From assembly GCA_947471745.1 (NCBI GenBank), contig CANJKZ010000409.1:434001-498000 (forward strand): DNA of 64,000 bases. Reading direction: 5' to 3'. The stretch is from Closterium sp. Naga37s-1. Its lineage: Eukaryota > Streptophyta > Zygnematophyceae > Desmidiales > Closteriaceae. Positions within the stretch are counted from its first letter, which is position 1, and the number at the start of each line of letters is the position of its first letter. Below the pieces are notes generated by a model. It was not told the DNA's origin, made no database searches, and worked only from the letters and a program-made list of their open reading frames with translations. Shown here in pieces: positions 20,601 through 29,519 of this stretch. The position numbers and the translations under genes are program-made.

Positions 20601-20761
20601 ACAGCATTGCACTCCCCCTCGGATGCACCCTCCTTGCCCCATGACATCACAGGAAGCTGCCATATGGACTTGCAGATGTCACGGCTCTCGTGAAGGTCCC
20701 ACAACACCCGCTTTCCCAACTTCCCCGTGAAGGTCTCCATCGGCTCCTTTGAATGCAGCAC
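17636..20761 (-). CDS. CO3 integrase-RT-RNase H polyprotein (1041 codons)
   Basis: Starting from the Met at 20761, the frame covers the end of the protease-integrase spacer and the HHCC zinc domain (HRRLGH and CETC). The integrase core has Asp138, Asp202 and Glu238 (DD35E). RT follows with the YVDD motif at 18644-18655, then RNase H ending at a stop in 17636. No stop or frameshift interrupts it. The first Met is a consequence of upstream damage, not a native start. One substitution stands out: the conserved A-D of the last RNase H motif reads LAYFLTK (Tyr codon 17708-17710). The same family as CO8 and CO11. Confidence 0.92.
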   Translation of the reverse strand: MLHSKEPMETFTGKLGKRVLWDLHESRDICKSIWQLPVMSWGKEGASEGECNAVAAEELKVSARSGETDWMTAHRRLGHIAMPALQQLHKEEGVKGLKLTGAAATHKCETCLLSKFTRFPFHATEGGGKKLLELVHMDVVGPLPVVGERGEKYFLTIVDDWSRVTWAYPIKKKDHVPSTIRDEWLPFVEKQSGQKVKRIRTDRGGEFLGEELTAWLKKQGIIRELTTSYTPQSNGIAERANRTVLETARALLIESGLGNPRWPHAVHHATVVKNRVFTNVGGESWVPMERWLGWKPPIDMLRVFGCIAVAHIPKAHRNKLGATAVWCVHLGLAAESKGWLLWEPSKGVLFDSRDVKFMEDITYGSWSKQPKEQIVQQLQQATMGFEVEEEWVGEETATAHEEEGATELPVVKGVEPMGAPEEPHPITRVKPPTLPSRRTQTKSPPTGRGLSPMIERQMRAAALKLRDYKGARGEQQQPDALLVLQISCDSDEEAEEEVYCFMAPAPTQPLTMEEALNGPDRDKWRASRDAEYNSQMENGTWELVSLPEGKKAINCGWIPRIKTDNKGAVSVYKSRLVARGYQQKEREDFKETFAATAKTPTLCVLLAGAAVCGWVIVQMDITTAFLYGLIDVEVFMSQPPGYEDGIGRVCKLKKAIYGLKQAPRCWYKKLSSVLEEIGFRASACDEGLFLMGEKESLVMFLVYVDDILLFGSSKQEVMKVQQKLMQNFKCKTLGEANYLGIHIERDVSNGWVKLHQEKYINDMGSKYEIEVGRKITTPLPSGFKLIKAGENEGVDQREPARFQSMVGSLLYAAVHTRPDVSFAVGQMARVVQNPTEEQVDAADHIIQYLNSYPTVGVQYSAVAQMKQKGAEVLKEKGEHLGERELFLTGFADATWASEKEDMSSVGGYVCVIGGGPVSWRSKKQVETAGSSAEAEYMSMYHAAKELIWLRKLLEEIGHEQKTATPLFCDNSNAIAMSKNAVLHGLTKHMQIKWHWLRKEVHRGSIQPLYVKTQQQLAYFLTKRLAEEPHWRCAKLCGMSLN

Positions 20762-21829
20762 GTCCCGCCCCCGTCACCTTGAGAGCGTGCCCGGATGCCG
20801 ACTTCACCTCAGCAATTGGTGCAGTCCCCACTTTGTCTAGGAGCTCGGCCCTTGGAGTCATGGTCCATGCCGCTCCCGAGTCTAATATCCACGTGTTGAG
20901 CGGGTGCATTGTAGCTCCAGCATGGGCAGCCACCGCTTCCTCATCCGGCTCTTCAACGTGGAAGAACTGTCCGGCTTCCCTCTCCTCTTGTTCAGCCGGT
21001 TCATCATCGGCAACCGCTCCGGCGCCGCTCCCATCTTGTGACCTGTTGGAGGGGGTCCACCAAGAGGGTTTAGTTCTGCATTTAAACCACAGGTGACCCA
21101 CCTTCTCACAGTACCAACACTGCCCTCCATTCTCCCGGGTCCCCTTCCTCCCCCTCTGCCACCTCGGCCTCCACCACGTCCTGCTCCTCTACCGCCTTGC
21201 TGGTTGGAGGGCTCCTCCTCCTTAGAAGCTCCTCTCCCAGCCCCTTGCCATTTCTTGCCTCTGCCCCTCTTTCCTCCTTGCATGGCGTAGCTGCTGCTCC
21301 CCACTTCTCCTCCCCTCAGTTGGCGCCTCCGGAAGTCCTCCTCGAGAATCTTGGTGCGGATCCACTCCAAGGTCCAGGAGCTCTGGTTCTGAGGAAGACT
21401 CGGGCCACTTGTGAATATCATCCATGACTCCGGTAGCAGCGACAGCATCTTCATACACTTGGTTTGTTCGGGGTAGACAATTCCAGCGATGGCGAGCTTG
21501 GCGTAGAGGTCTCTTAGCTTGTCAAGGACGGGTTGGACGGGTTCTCCTTCACTGAGGCGAAGGGTGGAGAGCTCCCTCTCCAGCATGAGGGTAGCTACAA
21601 CTGATGTGGGGGCGTGCAGATCCTTGAGCACTCTCCATGCCTTGGGTCCACACTCTTCTTCCGGGAGGAGGTGCATGATGTGTTGGCGTTGGGCGAGATC
21701 CAAACTTTGGGACACGATGTAGTACCCGGCGGATGAGCGCTCGTCCCACTCGTTCTGCAGCTCCGGGGTGCTGGGTCGTTTCTCGGTGCCTATCATCAGC
21801 TTTAGAAGGCCTATCGCTCTGATACCACG
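20679..21829 (-). pseudogene. gag: CO3 gag and protease remnant
   Basis: Gag starts within 15 bases of the primer-binding site at a motif (GTEKRP) that lies about 60 residues into the CO11 Gag, so its N-terminal segment is deleted. A Gly/Arg-rich tail and a CX2CX4HX4C knuckle (near 21070-21115) follow. The knuckle and protease (ILDSGAAWTMTP, near 20870) are in a different frame from the front of Gag. Between protease and the Pol frame about 35 residues are lost with another shift near 20750. Confidence 0.85.
21816..21827 (-). promoter_or_regulatory. CO3 primer-binding site
   Basis: The minus strand reads TGGTATCAGAGC, the initiator-Met type, two bases inside the 5' LTR. Confidence 0.92.
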
Positions 21830-23116
21830 TGTCAAGTCTAAGTACTATGCGGAAGCGATTAACTCAGGACCACAAACATAAACTAGGCAACACTTAACGT
21901 CACTTGTGACCCTCCGAGTATGACAGCATGTCACCTCATAGCCAAGGGTACAGAAAAACCAAGTGAGTAGTTATGCCAAGCTTAGCTTGTAGTGTGAGAG
22001 TTCTGGTTGAGCAGAGTTTCGGCAGCACCACGTTGCGTTTCTACTCTCGTCAATACGTAGTAGTAGAGTGTAAGCTTGAAAATCATGAAAGCATTGTTGT
22101 GTGGAAAGCAAATACAAGCACACATATAAGAGAGGTCCTAGGCACACAAAGGAAAAACACAAGGCAGTTGTCTAACTGTCGTCCAGGTCTTCGCCTTGCT
22201 GTCATTGAAAACGGTTGTTAAACTGCTCTTGAATTTGGCTTGATTTGCCACTGTAGAATAACGGTCTTCAACCTGCACCGCTGCCAAATTCTTCTCCTGA
22301 CTCCCCTCATGAACATTCATGATCGCTCGTGTACAAATCATGAACACTCGTGTGGGTTTACCGTTTTCTTCAGTTACAAACGGGCTTTACCGTTTTGTAC
22401 ATCTGTCGAAATAATGACGCAAAGCAGCGCGACTTTCTGGCGAATTTTCCTGCACGCCAAGTCAGCGCGAAATCCTGCCAGTCAACTGTAGAATCCCGAG
22501 TGCCCCACGTGCCCCACATGCCCCTCATCACGACCGAGATATTTCTCGGTCGTGCAGGACAAGACGATCGCTGACGCGATCGTGCGTTGTCCTGCGCGTG
22601 ACGGAGCGATCATTCGCTCCGTCCTGTAGCGATCGTGCATACAGTACACGATCGAAACAGTGGCGACACACGCGCGGGTCTTGTGGTGCCACACGCGCGT
22701 GTGTCAGGACCCCACGCATGGGTCCTGACTTTCGCGCCCTTGACTTACGCGAAAAGAGTCAAAGGGCCCGGTCAAAGTCTCTAGCCTCACTTCTCCCTGA
22801 CACACTCGAAACTCACAACCAACATTCATGAAATAACTCGACATTCATGAAACACAGAACATTCATGAAACACATAACTTTCATGAACGCGCATGTTCGT
22901 CCATGAAAAAACATGAACGTACATGAGCCGACATGAACGAACATGAGCCGACATGAACGAACATGACTCGTCATGATCCGTCATGACCGATCATGATCCC
23001 ACAGCAACAACACGTGAAACGAAATGCGAAAACGAATGCACACAGAACACACACAAAATGCATGACATCATGCAGGCGGCTGGTTGCAGTGCAAAAATAG
23101 TATTTTGCACCCAACA
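21830..23116 (-). repeat. CO3 5' LTR (1287 bp)
   Basis: On the minus strand it runs from TGTTGGGTGC to GACTTGACA. It matches the split 3' LTR. It would hold the promoter. It has a run of six strong hairpins (22529-22726) and a block of CATGAAC repeats (about 22825-23000). Confidence 0.95.
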
Positions 23117-23121
23117 CTCAT

Positions 23122-23893
23122 CACCGAGGACGTCAACAGCAGTAGCAGGGAAAACATAGGGCGCGAGAATGGAGGAGGAGCACCACTCAAAGAAGGAGAG
23201 GTTGGGTGAGCCACGGGAGGCAGCTACAGCGCGGGCATTGGTCTCAGCCTTGAGGAGACGGGTCTCAAACGAGGCAAGGGTGAGCTCGGTAGGGCCTAGG
23301 GAGAGGAAGTGGTCTCGAACGGTGCGAAGAGATTCAGGTAGGCGAGTCGTGAGGAAGTAGAGAGTGAGATACATGAGGGGCTGGTTCCCAGCCAGAAAGG
23401 CCGGCCGAAGAGCAGCACGGTAGCGTGTGACAAAGGAGCGCAGGTGAGACGTGAGGTTGGCTACAGTGGTGAAGTGAGACAACTCAGGGAAGAGAAACAG
23501 CTGTGCAAGACGACCTAGGGTGGCAGCAGAGGGGGAGGAGTAGCGTCTAACCACATCGTCGTAGAGAGCCTGGGCCGACGTCACCAGACGAAAGTGGGCC
23601 AACTGGTCGAGTGGTAGGTGAGCCCGGACAGGAAGCCGAGCGGTGGCGTCTCGTGCCGTCCACCGTGTGCAGGCAACGCGGTCAGCCCGGTACCGCTGCG
23701 GCACCTCCTCCCCAGCGTCAGTAGTAGGCTCAGCTAGAGTTGCAGGGGCTAGAAGGGACCCCGGCGTGTGCTCGACCAGCGAGACGTCGTGGCTAGTGAC
23801 ACTCTGGAGGTACAAGTGCAGGCCCTCTAGCCAGGACTCGAACTCTAAAGGGTGCCCATCTGCGTTCAAGGCTAGAACAGTGACTGTCGTCAT
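23122..23893 (-). pseudogene. gag: CO2 gag, N-terminal part
   Basis: The Met at 23893 begins the MTTVTVLALNADGHP start typical of this family. About 257 codons are open to the CO3 junction, where the Gag reading jumps to 9003. The sequence is close to CO5 gag (25716-26549) but complete, which shows that CO5 has an internal loss. It is inactive because of the CO3 insertion. Confidence 0.9.
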
Positions 23894-24668
23894 GGCAGGT
23901 GGCGTTGTTTAGCGGCAGCGGGCCGGCCCGTGGGTGGTGCACTGGTGGCAGCGCAGACGGCGATGCGGCATACGGGCGGTAGCGGCGACTGTATGCTGGT
24001 GGCAGCAGTGGCGAGGCGATCGCGTGCATGGCAGTGCATGGTGGAGAGCACGGGTAGGGCAGTGCAGGGGCGCGCGCGGCGCGCGGGGCAGCAGGGCACG
24101 CGGGGCGCTCGGGGCAGCAGGGCGCGAGGGGGGCGGGCGGGCAGAAGGGCACGTGGGGAGCGTGAGGCAGTAGGGCGTGCGGGGCAGTAGGGCGCGCGGG
24201 GCGCGGGGCAGCAGAGCGCGCGGGGTGCGCAGGGCAGTAGGGCGCGCGGGGCGCGAGGGCAGCAGGGGGCGCGGGGCAGCAGGGCACGCGGGGCGCGCAG
24301 GGCAGCAGGGCGCGCGGGGCGCGCGGGCAACAGGGCGCGCGGGGTGCGCGGGTAGCAGGGCGCGCGGGGCGCGCAAGGCATCAGGATGCGCGGGGCATCA
24401 GGGCGCGCGGGATAGCATGGAGCGTTGGGCGCGCGGGGCAGCAGGGCGCGCGGGGCGCGCATGGCAGCAGGGCGCGCGGGGCGCGGGGAAGTAGGGAGCG
24501 CTGGGCGCGCGGGGCAGCAGGGCGCGTGGGGCGCGCAGGGCAGCAGGGCGCGCGGGGCGCGGGGCAGCAGGGCGCGTGGTGCGCGTGGGGCAGCAAGGCT
24601 CGCGAGGCGCTTGGGGCAGTAGGGCAGAACTAAGTGGGCCCATGAAAAAAAATCCAAAAGAGCTAACC
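23894..24668 (-). repeat. CO2 leader with GC-rich minisatellite
   Basis: From about 24060 to 24625 the DNA is built of imperfect units of GGGGCGCGCGGGGCAGCAGGGCGC type, roughly 18-30 bp each. It lies between the primer-binding site and Gag. Open frames through it in all directions are repeat artefacts rich in Ala, Arg, Pro and Cys. Confidence 0.85.
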
Positions 24669-24680
24669 GCTCTGAAACCA
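24669..24680 (-). promoter_or_regulatory. CO2 primer-binding site
   Basis: The minus strand reads TGGTTTCAGAGC, one base from the initiator-Met site. The same variant is used by CO7. Confidence 0.85.
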
Positions 24681-24808
24681 TGTCCGAAATGAAACAGCAG
24701 GAATTGTTTGCATTGGGAGAAGTTTGGTACATATGCCTAACCCTAAAAGGATCATACCCCTTAGAGGGTGCCACACTACAGCTTACAAGCATATATTATG
24801 TTTTGACA
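24681..24808 (-). repeat. CO2 5' LTR
   Basis: The LTR is about 128 bp. On the minus strand it starts TGTCAAAAC and ends GGACA. The partner 3' LTR is lost. Confidence 0.85.
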
Positions 24809-25159
24809 AACATTCCTTAACGTTTAGCTTGGTTTATGGTTCGCACAAAACCAATAATGAAATTTCTACACTCGGCAATTGCACAAATTTCTAAGAGCGC
24901 CTTTACTAGTGAACTCGGCAGTTGCACAAAAGCTATAGCGAAATCGCGGCACTCGTAGTTGATCGTGAATCCCTTTGGGCCTGCCTCGATAGCGATCAAC
25001 GCATAAACAAAGACAGGAATAACATATCAACAACGCAATATGGGACAACATTATGTTGCAGCCATTGATACCTTCGCTTGAAATATGGCCGACGTGGCAA
25101 GTCCAGATGGGGCATTGTGTGGAATCGTTGAACGAGCGGATCATTACATGGGTGACCGC
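24809..25159. other. Unassigned stretch between CO2 and CO5
   Basis: This AT-richer DNA has no recognisable element motif. It contains a 17-bp near repeat, CTCGGCAATTGCACAAA and CTCGGCAGTTGCACAAA, about 42 bp apart (24873 and 24915). The minus strand has a 60-codon frame (24817-24999) that I cannot assign. This may be host DNA. Confidence 0.5.
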
Positions 25160-25600
25160 TACCCCCCGCGCCCCGCTGCCCCCCGCGCCCCCCGCGCCCT
25201 GCTGCCCAGCGCGCCCCGCTGCCTTGCGTGCTACTGCCACGCGCACCCTGCTGCCCCGCGCGCCCCGCTTCCCTGCGCGCCCCGCTGCCCTGCGCGCCCC
25301 GCTGCCCTGCATGCCGCTGCACCACGCGCCCCACTGCACCGCACGCCCCGCTAACCCGCGCACCCCGCTTCCCTGCGCGCCCAGTGCGCCCCGCTGCCAT
25401 GCGCGCCCCGTTGCCATGCGCACCCTACGCGCGCCCCGCTGCCGTGCGCACCACTGCCCCGCGCGCTGCTGTTCTACGTGCCGCTGACCTGCGCGCCGCT
25501 GATCTGCGCGCCGCTGCCCCACGCGCCGCTGCACCGCGCGCACCGCTGCCCCGAGCGCCACTGCTGCCCGTACACCGCCGCCCTTGCGCCGCTGCCGCCT
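25160..25600 (+). repeat. CO5 leader minisatellite
   Basis: Imperfect units such as GCGCCCCGCTGCCCTGC recur for about 440 bp just before Gag. Its composition is the mirror of the CO2 leader, which lies head to head with it. Confidence 0.8.
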
Positions 25601-25715
25601 GCACTACCTGCTGCAGCACCGCCTGTTACAGCCATGCCGTCCGTCGCCCCGAGCCTCCACCTGTCCTTAGCTCTGCAACTAGTTCCTAGTGCTGCTGCCT
25701 GACCTAGTTTCTACC

Positions 25716-26549
25716 ATGGCGACCATCACCGTACTAGCGTTTGACGCAAAGGGGCGGCCTATATACTTCGAGTCCTCGCTAGAGGACCTGCACCTATACT
25801 TGCAGAGTGTCACTAGGGACGATGTCTCCCTGTTCGAGCACACGCCGGGGTCCCTTACAGCCCCTGCGACTCCGGCTGAGCCTGCTACTGACACTTGGGA
25901 GGAGGTGCAGCAGCAGTACTGGGCTCACTGCGTTGCCTGCACACGGTGGACGGCACGCGACGCCACCGCTCGGTTTGCTGTCCGCGCTCACCTGCCACTC
26001 GACCAGAGGGCCCACTTTTGCAAGGTGACGTCGGCTCAGGCTCTCTACGACGTTGTGGTTAGGCGCTACTCCTCCCCCTCTTCTGCCACCCTAGGTTGTC
26101 TTGCGCTGCCGTTTCTCTTCCATGAGTTGTCTGACTTCACCACTGTAGCCGACCTCACATCTCACCTGCGCTCCCTTGACACCAGCTACCGTGCTGCTCT
26201 CAAGCCAGAGTTTATGGCTGAGAACCAGCCCCCCATGTATCTCACTCTCTATGCTGCTGCTGTGGACTTCCTCGATGCTGAGGAGGTCGGAATTGTGTCT
26301 GCTCCTAGCGGGAGGCGCCGCAGCAGGGGTGGGCGTACGAGGGGTGGGGGCGGTGGGGGTGGTGGAGGTGGCGGTAGCGGTGGGAGTGGCCGGGGTGGTG
26401 GAGGTGGCGGTCGCAGTGGGAGTGGCGGGAGTGGTGGAGGTATTGAGGGTGCTGGTGGTGGAGGAGGGGGCTCGGGTGGCAGTCGAGGTGGAGTTGACGG
26501 GGTGGAGGCCCAGGAACGCCGACTCAAAGAGCTGCGTCTGGTGGTGTAG
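25716..26549 (+). pseudogene. gag: CO5 gag with internal loss
   Basis: The ATG at 25716 starts MATITVLAFDAKGRP. The Gag domain matches CO2 until NQPPMYLTLY, then jumps directly to the segment before the Gly-rich tail. About 75 residues present in CO2 are therefore absent. The Gly/Ser/Arg tail (about 26330-26500) ends at a TAG in 26547-26549. Downstream protease is in another frame. Confidence 0.88.
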
Positions 26550-26602
26550 AGGCTGCTAGTGTAGGTAATTGTGAGACAGCTGGCACAGGTGCAGTCCCTG
26601 CG

Positions 26603-27176
26603 GAGGCGTTGCTCACCTTCAAGATTGACTCTGGCACGTCTAGGTGCTTCTGCCGCGATTGCACCACAGTCACACCGCTCCCGGCACCTGTCCCGGTCAC
26701 CCTGGCTGACCCCTCCTCTGGACCAGTCGTTGCACGAGGCTCCACTGTTCTCCCGTGTCCAGCAGCCCCCGCTGGCTCCCTCACAGGTCTCCACCTCCCC
26801 TCATTCGCTACGAACTTGGTGAGTACCGCTCACCTCCAGGATATGATGGTCACCACCACCACTCCTGGGGGCGAGCGCGTGGCGATCAGTCCGGACACGG
26901 AGACTGGAGACCTTTTTGCCACGTTCACACATAGGCCTGTGTCTGAACTGTACACACTGCACACTGAGTCTGCACAGGTAGCTGCGTCAGTTCAGGTCGC
27001 TGCGTCTTGCTCGTGTCGGTTACTCACGCACCCGTCCCTCCTCTGGCACCACCGTTTTGGTCGCCCCTCCCTTCCTCGCCTCCGCAGCATGCACTCGCGT
27101 CTCCTTGTCTCTGGACTTCCCAGGTCCCTGCCCCCACTCCCACGGTCGCTTGAGCCGCCGTGCACTCCCTGCGTCG
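26603..27176 (+). pseudogene. CO5 protease and start of integrase
   Basis: The retropepsin motif IDSGTSRCF lies near 26625. The GAG-pre-integrase region follows, then LLWHHRFGRPS (the family has HHRLGHPS, so the next zinc-finger His is Arg-Pro-shifted) and CTPC near 27160. After this the frame runs into CO6 repeat DNA and gives a meaningless Gly/Cys repeat to 28153. Confidence 0.85.
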
Positions 27177-27815
27177 CGGGGTCCAGGGGCGGCTGCACGG
27201 AGTCCAGGGGCGGCTGCACCAGGGGCGGCTGCTTCAGGGGCCAGGGGCGGCTGCTCTGGGTCCAGGGGCGGCTGCACGGAGTCCAGGGGCGGCTGCACCA
27301 GGGGCGGCTGCTTCAGGGGCCAGGGGCGGCTGCTCTGGGTCCAGGGGCGGCTGCTCGAGGGTCCAGGGGCGGCTGCACCAGGGGCGGCTGCTTTAGGAGC
27401 CAGGGGCGGCTGTTCTGGGTCCAGGGGCGGCTGCTCGAGGGTCCAGGGGCGGCTGCACCAGGGGCGGCTGCTTCAGGGGCCGGGGGCGGCTGCTCTGGGT
27501 CCAGGGGCGGCTGCTCGAGGGTCCAGGGGCGGCTGCACCAGGGGCGGCTGCTGCAGGGGCCAGGGGCGGCTGCACCAGGGGCGGCTGCACCAGGGGCGGC
27601 TGCTTCAGGGGCCAGGGGTGGCTGCTCTGGGTCCAGGGGCGGCTGCTCCAGGGGCGGCTGCTCCAGGGGCGGCTGCTTCAGGGGCCAGGGGCGGCTGCTC
27701 TGGGTCCAGGGGCGGCTGCTCGAGGGTCCAGGGGCGGCTGCACCAGGGGCGGCTGCTTCAGGGGCCAGGGGCGGTTGCTCTGGGTCCAGGGGCGGCTGCT
27801 CCAGGGGCGGCGTAG
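27177..27815 (-). repeat. CO6 leader tandem array
   Basis: The plus strand reads GGTCCAGGGGCGGCTGC and CACCAGGGGCGGCTGCT units, arranged in higher-order blocks of about 60-120 bp, for some 640 bp. It creates long artefact frames on both strands. Confidence 0.9.
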
Positions 27816-28195
27816 CTGGTGCAGGGCAGCGCGCGGGTCCCACAGGCGCTGTGACGGGCGACGGGGGGCAGCGCGCCGTCACCGGAGGAGGCGACGCGCG
27901 GGGCCGGCGGCAGGCTGCGCGGGCGGCTGACGTAGCGCGCGGGGCCGAAAACGGGCTATGCGGGCGGCGGACGCGGCGCGCAGGGCCTAAGCGGGCTGCG
28001 CGCGGGCGGCTTATGTGGCGCGCGGGGCCGAAAACGGGCCTAAACGGGCCTAAACGGGCTGCGCGCGGGCTGCTTAAGCGGCGCGCGCGGGAAAAAAAAA
28101 GGGGCCGCGCGCGTGCAGCCGAGGCGCGCGCGGGCAGCAGGCAAGGCAGGTAACGTGGTAACGGGTGGGCCCTAATCTTAGGTCCTAAAGACCTA

Positions 28196-28210
28196 TTGCT
28201 CTAGATACCA
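28196..28210 (-). promoter_or_regulatory. CO6 primer-binding site
   Basis: The minus strand reads TGGTATCTAGAGCAA beside the LTR. The same TGGTATCTAGAGC variant is found in the small element at 56032. Confidence 0.8.
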
Positions 28211-28344
28211 TCTTAGAATCTATGCATGAATGTGTGATTAGGTCAAGGGGGGGGTACAAGAAGAATGTCGAGAGAAATGTTGTACCCCCTAGTGCTAACC
28301 CCCATACAGCCTAGATAACCTAAACATGCATATATTATTTGACA
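28211..28344 (-). repeat. CO6 5' LTR
   Basis: The LTR is 134 bp, starting TGTCAAATAAT on the minus strand and ending CTAAGA rather than CTAACA. It is related to the CO4 LTR. Confidence 0.85.
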
Positions 28345-29519
28345 TAAGCAAGGTCTGGTCGAGTGCAGGTCATCAGGTACATGAGGCAGCCCACAAGCTC
28401 TGGATACGGGCCACTCGGCTCTACGGACTCATCCGAAGGCAGAGCTGAGAGCGAGTGACCGGTAGGCAGAGGAGTGGACTGTGGCGAGGAGTACGTGAAG
28501 CGGAAGCGCTGAAGGACCTGCTGCACCATGTGTGACTGAGTCAGTGTGATGGTGCGCCGTGCTCTGTCCCGGGTGATCTGCAAGCCAAGGTAGCTGCGCA
28601 GCTCACCCAGGTCTGTGCACGTGTGTCTCTTCTGCAGCTCCGACTTCACGTGGGCGAGTCCCTCAGTGTCAGCAGTGGCAAAGACCAAGTCGTCGACGTA
28701 CACGAGGATGTAGAACGGCGGCAGCGAAGTGTCGGTGCGTAGAAACAGCGACGGGTCAGCAGTAGAATGAGCAAACCGAAGAGCCGCAAGAGTCGTCCTC
28801 AGTGTGTCGTGCCACTCGCGAGGCGCCTGGCGGAGACCGTAGACTGGCCGCCGGAGGCTCCACTGGGTACCTGCAAGAAACGACCCAGTGAAGCCAGGTG
28901 GGCGGCGCAGCCAGATCTCCTCGTGCAGGCTGCCCTGTAGGAAGGCTGTGCTGAAGTCAAGAGAGTGAAGCTCGTAGTCACGCTGTGCAGCAACGTGCAG
29001 CAGCACACGAAGAGTGGTCATCTTTGGGGTAGGGGAGAAGGTCTGGAAGAAGTCAACTCCCTGTCGCTGACTAAAGCCTTAAGCAACGTAACGCGCCTTG
29101 AAGACAGGCGGAGAACCCGGCGGCCGCTTCACCCTAAAAATCCACATGCCACTGACAATGTTCGCCCCAGGTGGGGGAACCTCGTCGACGTAGGTGCATG
29201 TGGACTTCCAGGAAGCCATCTCTGCGTCCATGGCTGTCTGCCACTGAGAGGAGTAGGGACCCTCAATCGCCTCTGCGTAAGAGCGCGGGGTCGGGATGTC
29301 TGGTGCATCCGGGTCTCCCTCAGGTGCAATCAGCATGGACACGAGATGAGGCAAAGCAGCTGCAAAACACTCAAAGTCCTCCTGCCTGTCCTCAAGGACG
29401 TCCGTGCCAAGAGCACACTCACCCCCCGACGGACGGAGGACAGACAGACTCAGACTCAGCAACAAGACTAGCAGCGTAGTCAAGGCGACAGGCGGCAACA
29501 AAGTCAACCATCTCAGCAA
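28345..29519 (-). pseudogene. CO7 RT
   Basis: RT reads well from the linker, through STCTYVD and the palm with YVDD near 28690, to CTRPDLAY, where CO6 begins. A TAA at about 29079-29081 replaces the Arg of the ARGFSQR motif seen in CO4. RNase H is absent. Confidence 0.9.

Larger units (their letters stand above)
9004..23116 (-). mobile_element. CO3: full-length Ty1/copia element with 1.29-kb LTRs, itself interrupted by CO4
   Basis: The 5' LTR (21830-23116) and 3' LTR (9004-9648 plus 16949-17589) are 1287 and 1286 bp once CO4 is removed. Flanking CTCAT duplications (8999-9003 and 23117-23121) show a clean insertion into the CO2 gag gene. The inside holds Gag, protease, integrase, RT and RNase H in copia order. 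Gag and protease are damaged, but integrase-RT-RNase H form one 1041-codon frame. Confidence 0.95.
23117..24808 (-). mobile_element. CO2 right part (copia): LTR, leader and Gag
   Basis: This is the 5' end of CO2, which continues at 9003 after CO3. It contains the 5' LTR, primer-binding site, GC-rich leader and the N-terminal two thirds of Gag. Confidence 0.93.
25160..27176 (+). mobile_element. CO5: truncated Ty1/copia fragment
   Basis: A GC-rich leader (25160-25600), Gag, protease and the start of the integrase zinc domain are present. No 5' LTR is recognisable. The 3' side is fused to the leader of minus-strand CO6 near 27176, right after the second Cys of the HHCC domain. Confidence 0.9.
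27177..28344 (-). mobile_element. CO6: copia 5' LTR and leader only
   Basis: On the minus strand an LTR, a primer-binding site and a GC-rich leader with a large tandem array are present, but no coding region. The leader repeat is related to the one in CO12 (61250-61450). The LTR side abuts CO7 RT in the middle of its DLAYPLS motif, so CO6 entered or recombined with CO7. Confidence 0.85.

Noticed and set aside
21816-21827. tRNA-like sequences near LTRs
   Set aside because: They are 12-15 base primer-binding sites, not tRNA genes. No cloverleaf was seen.
26609-28153. 514-codon frame that looks like a Gly/Cys-rich structural protein
   Set aside because: Only its first 190 codons are copia protease and integrase. 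The rest is read-through of CO6 leader repeats after a fusion.
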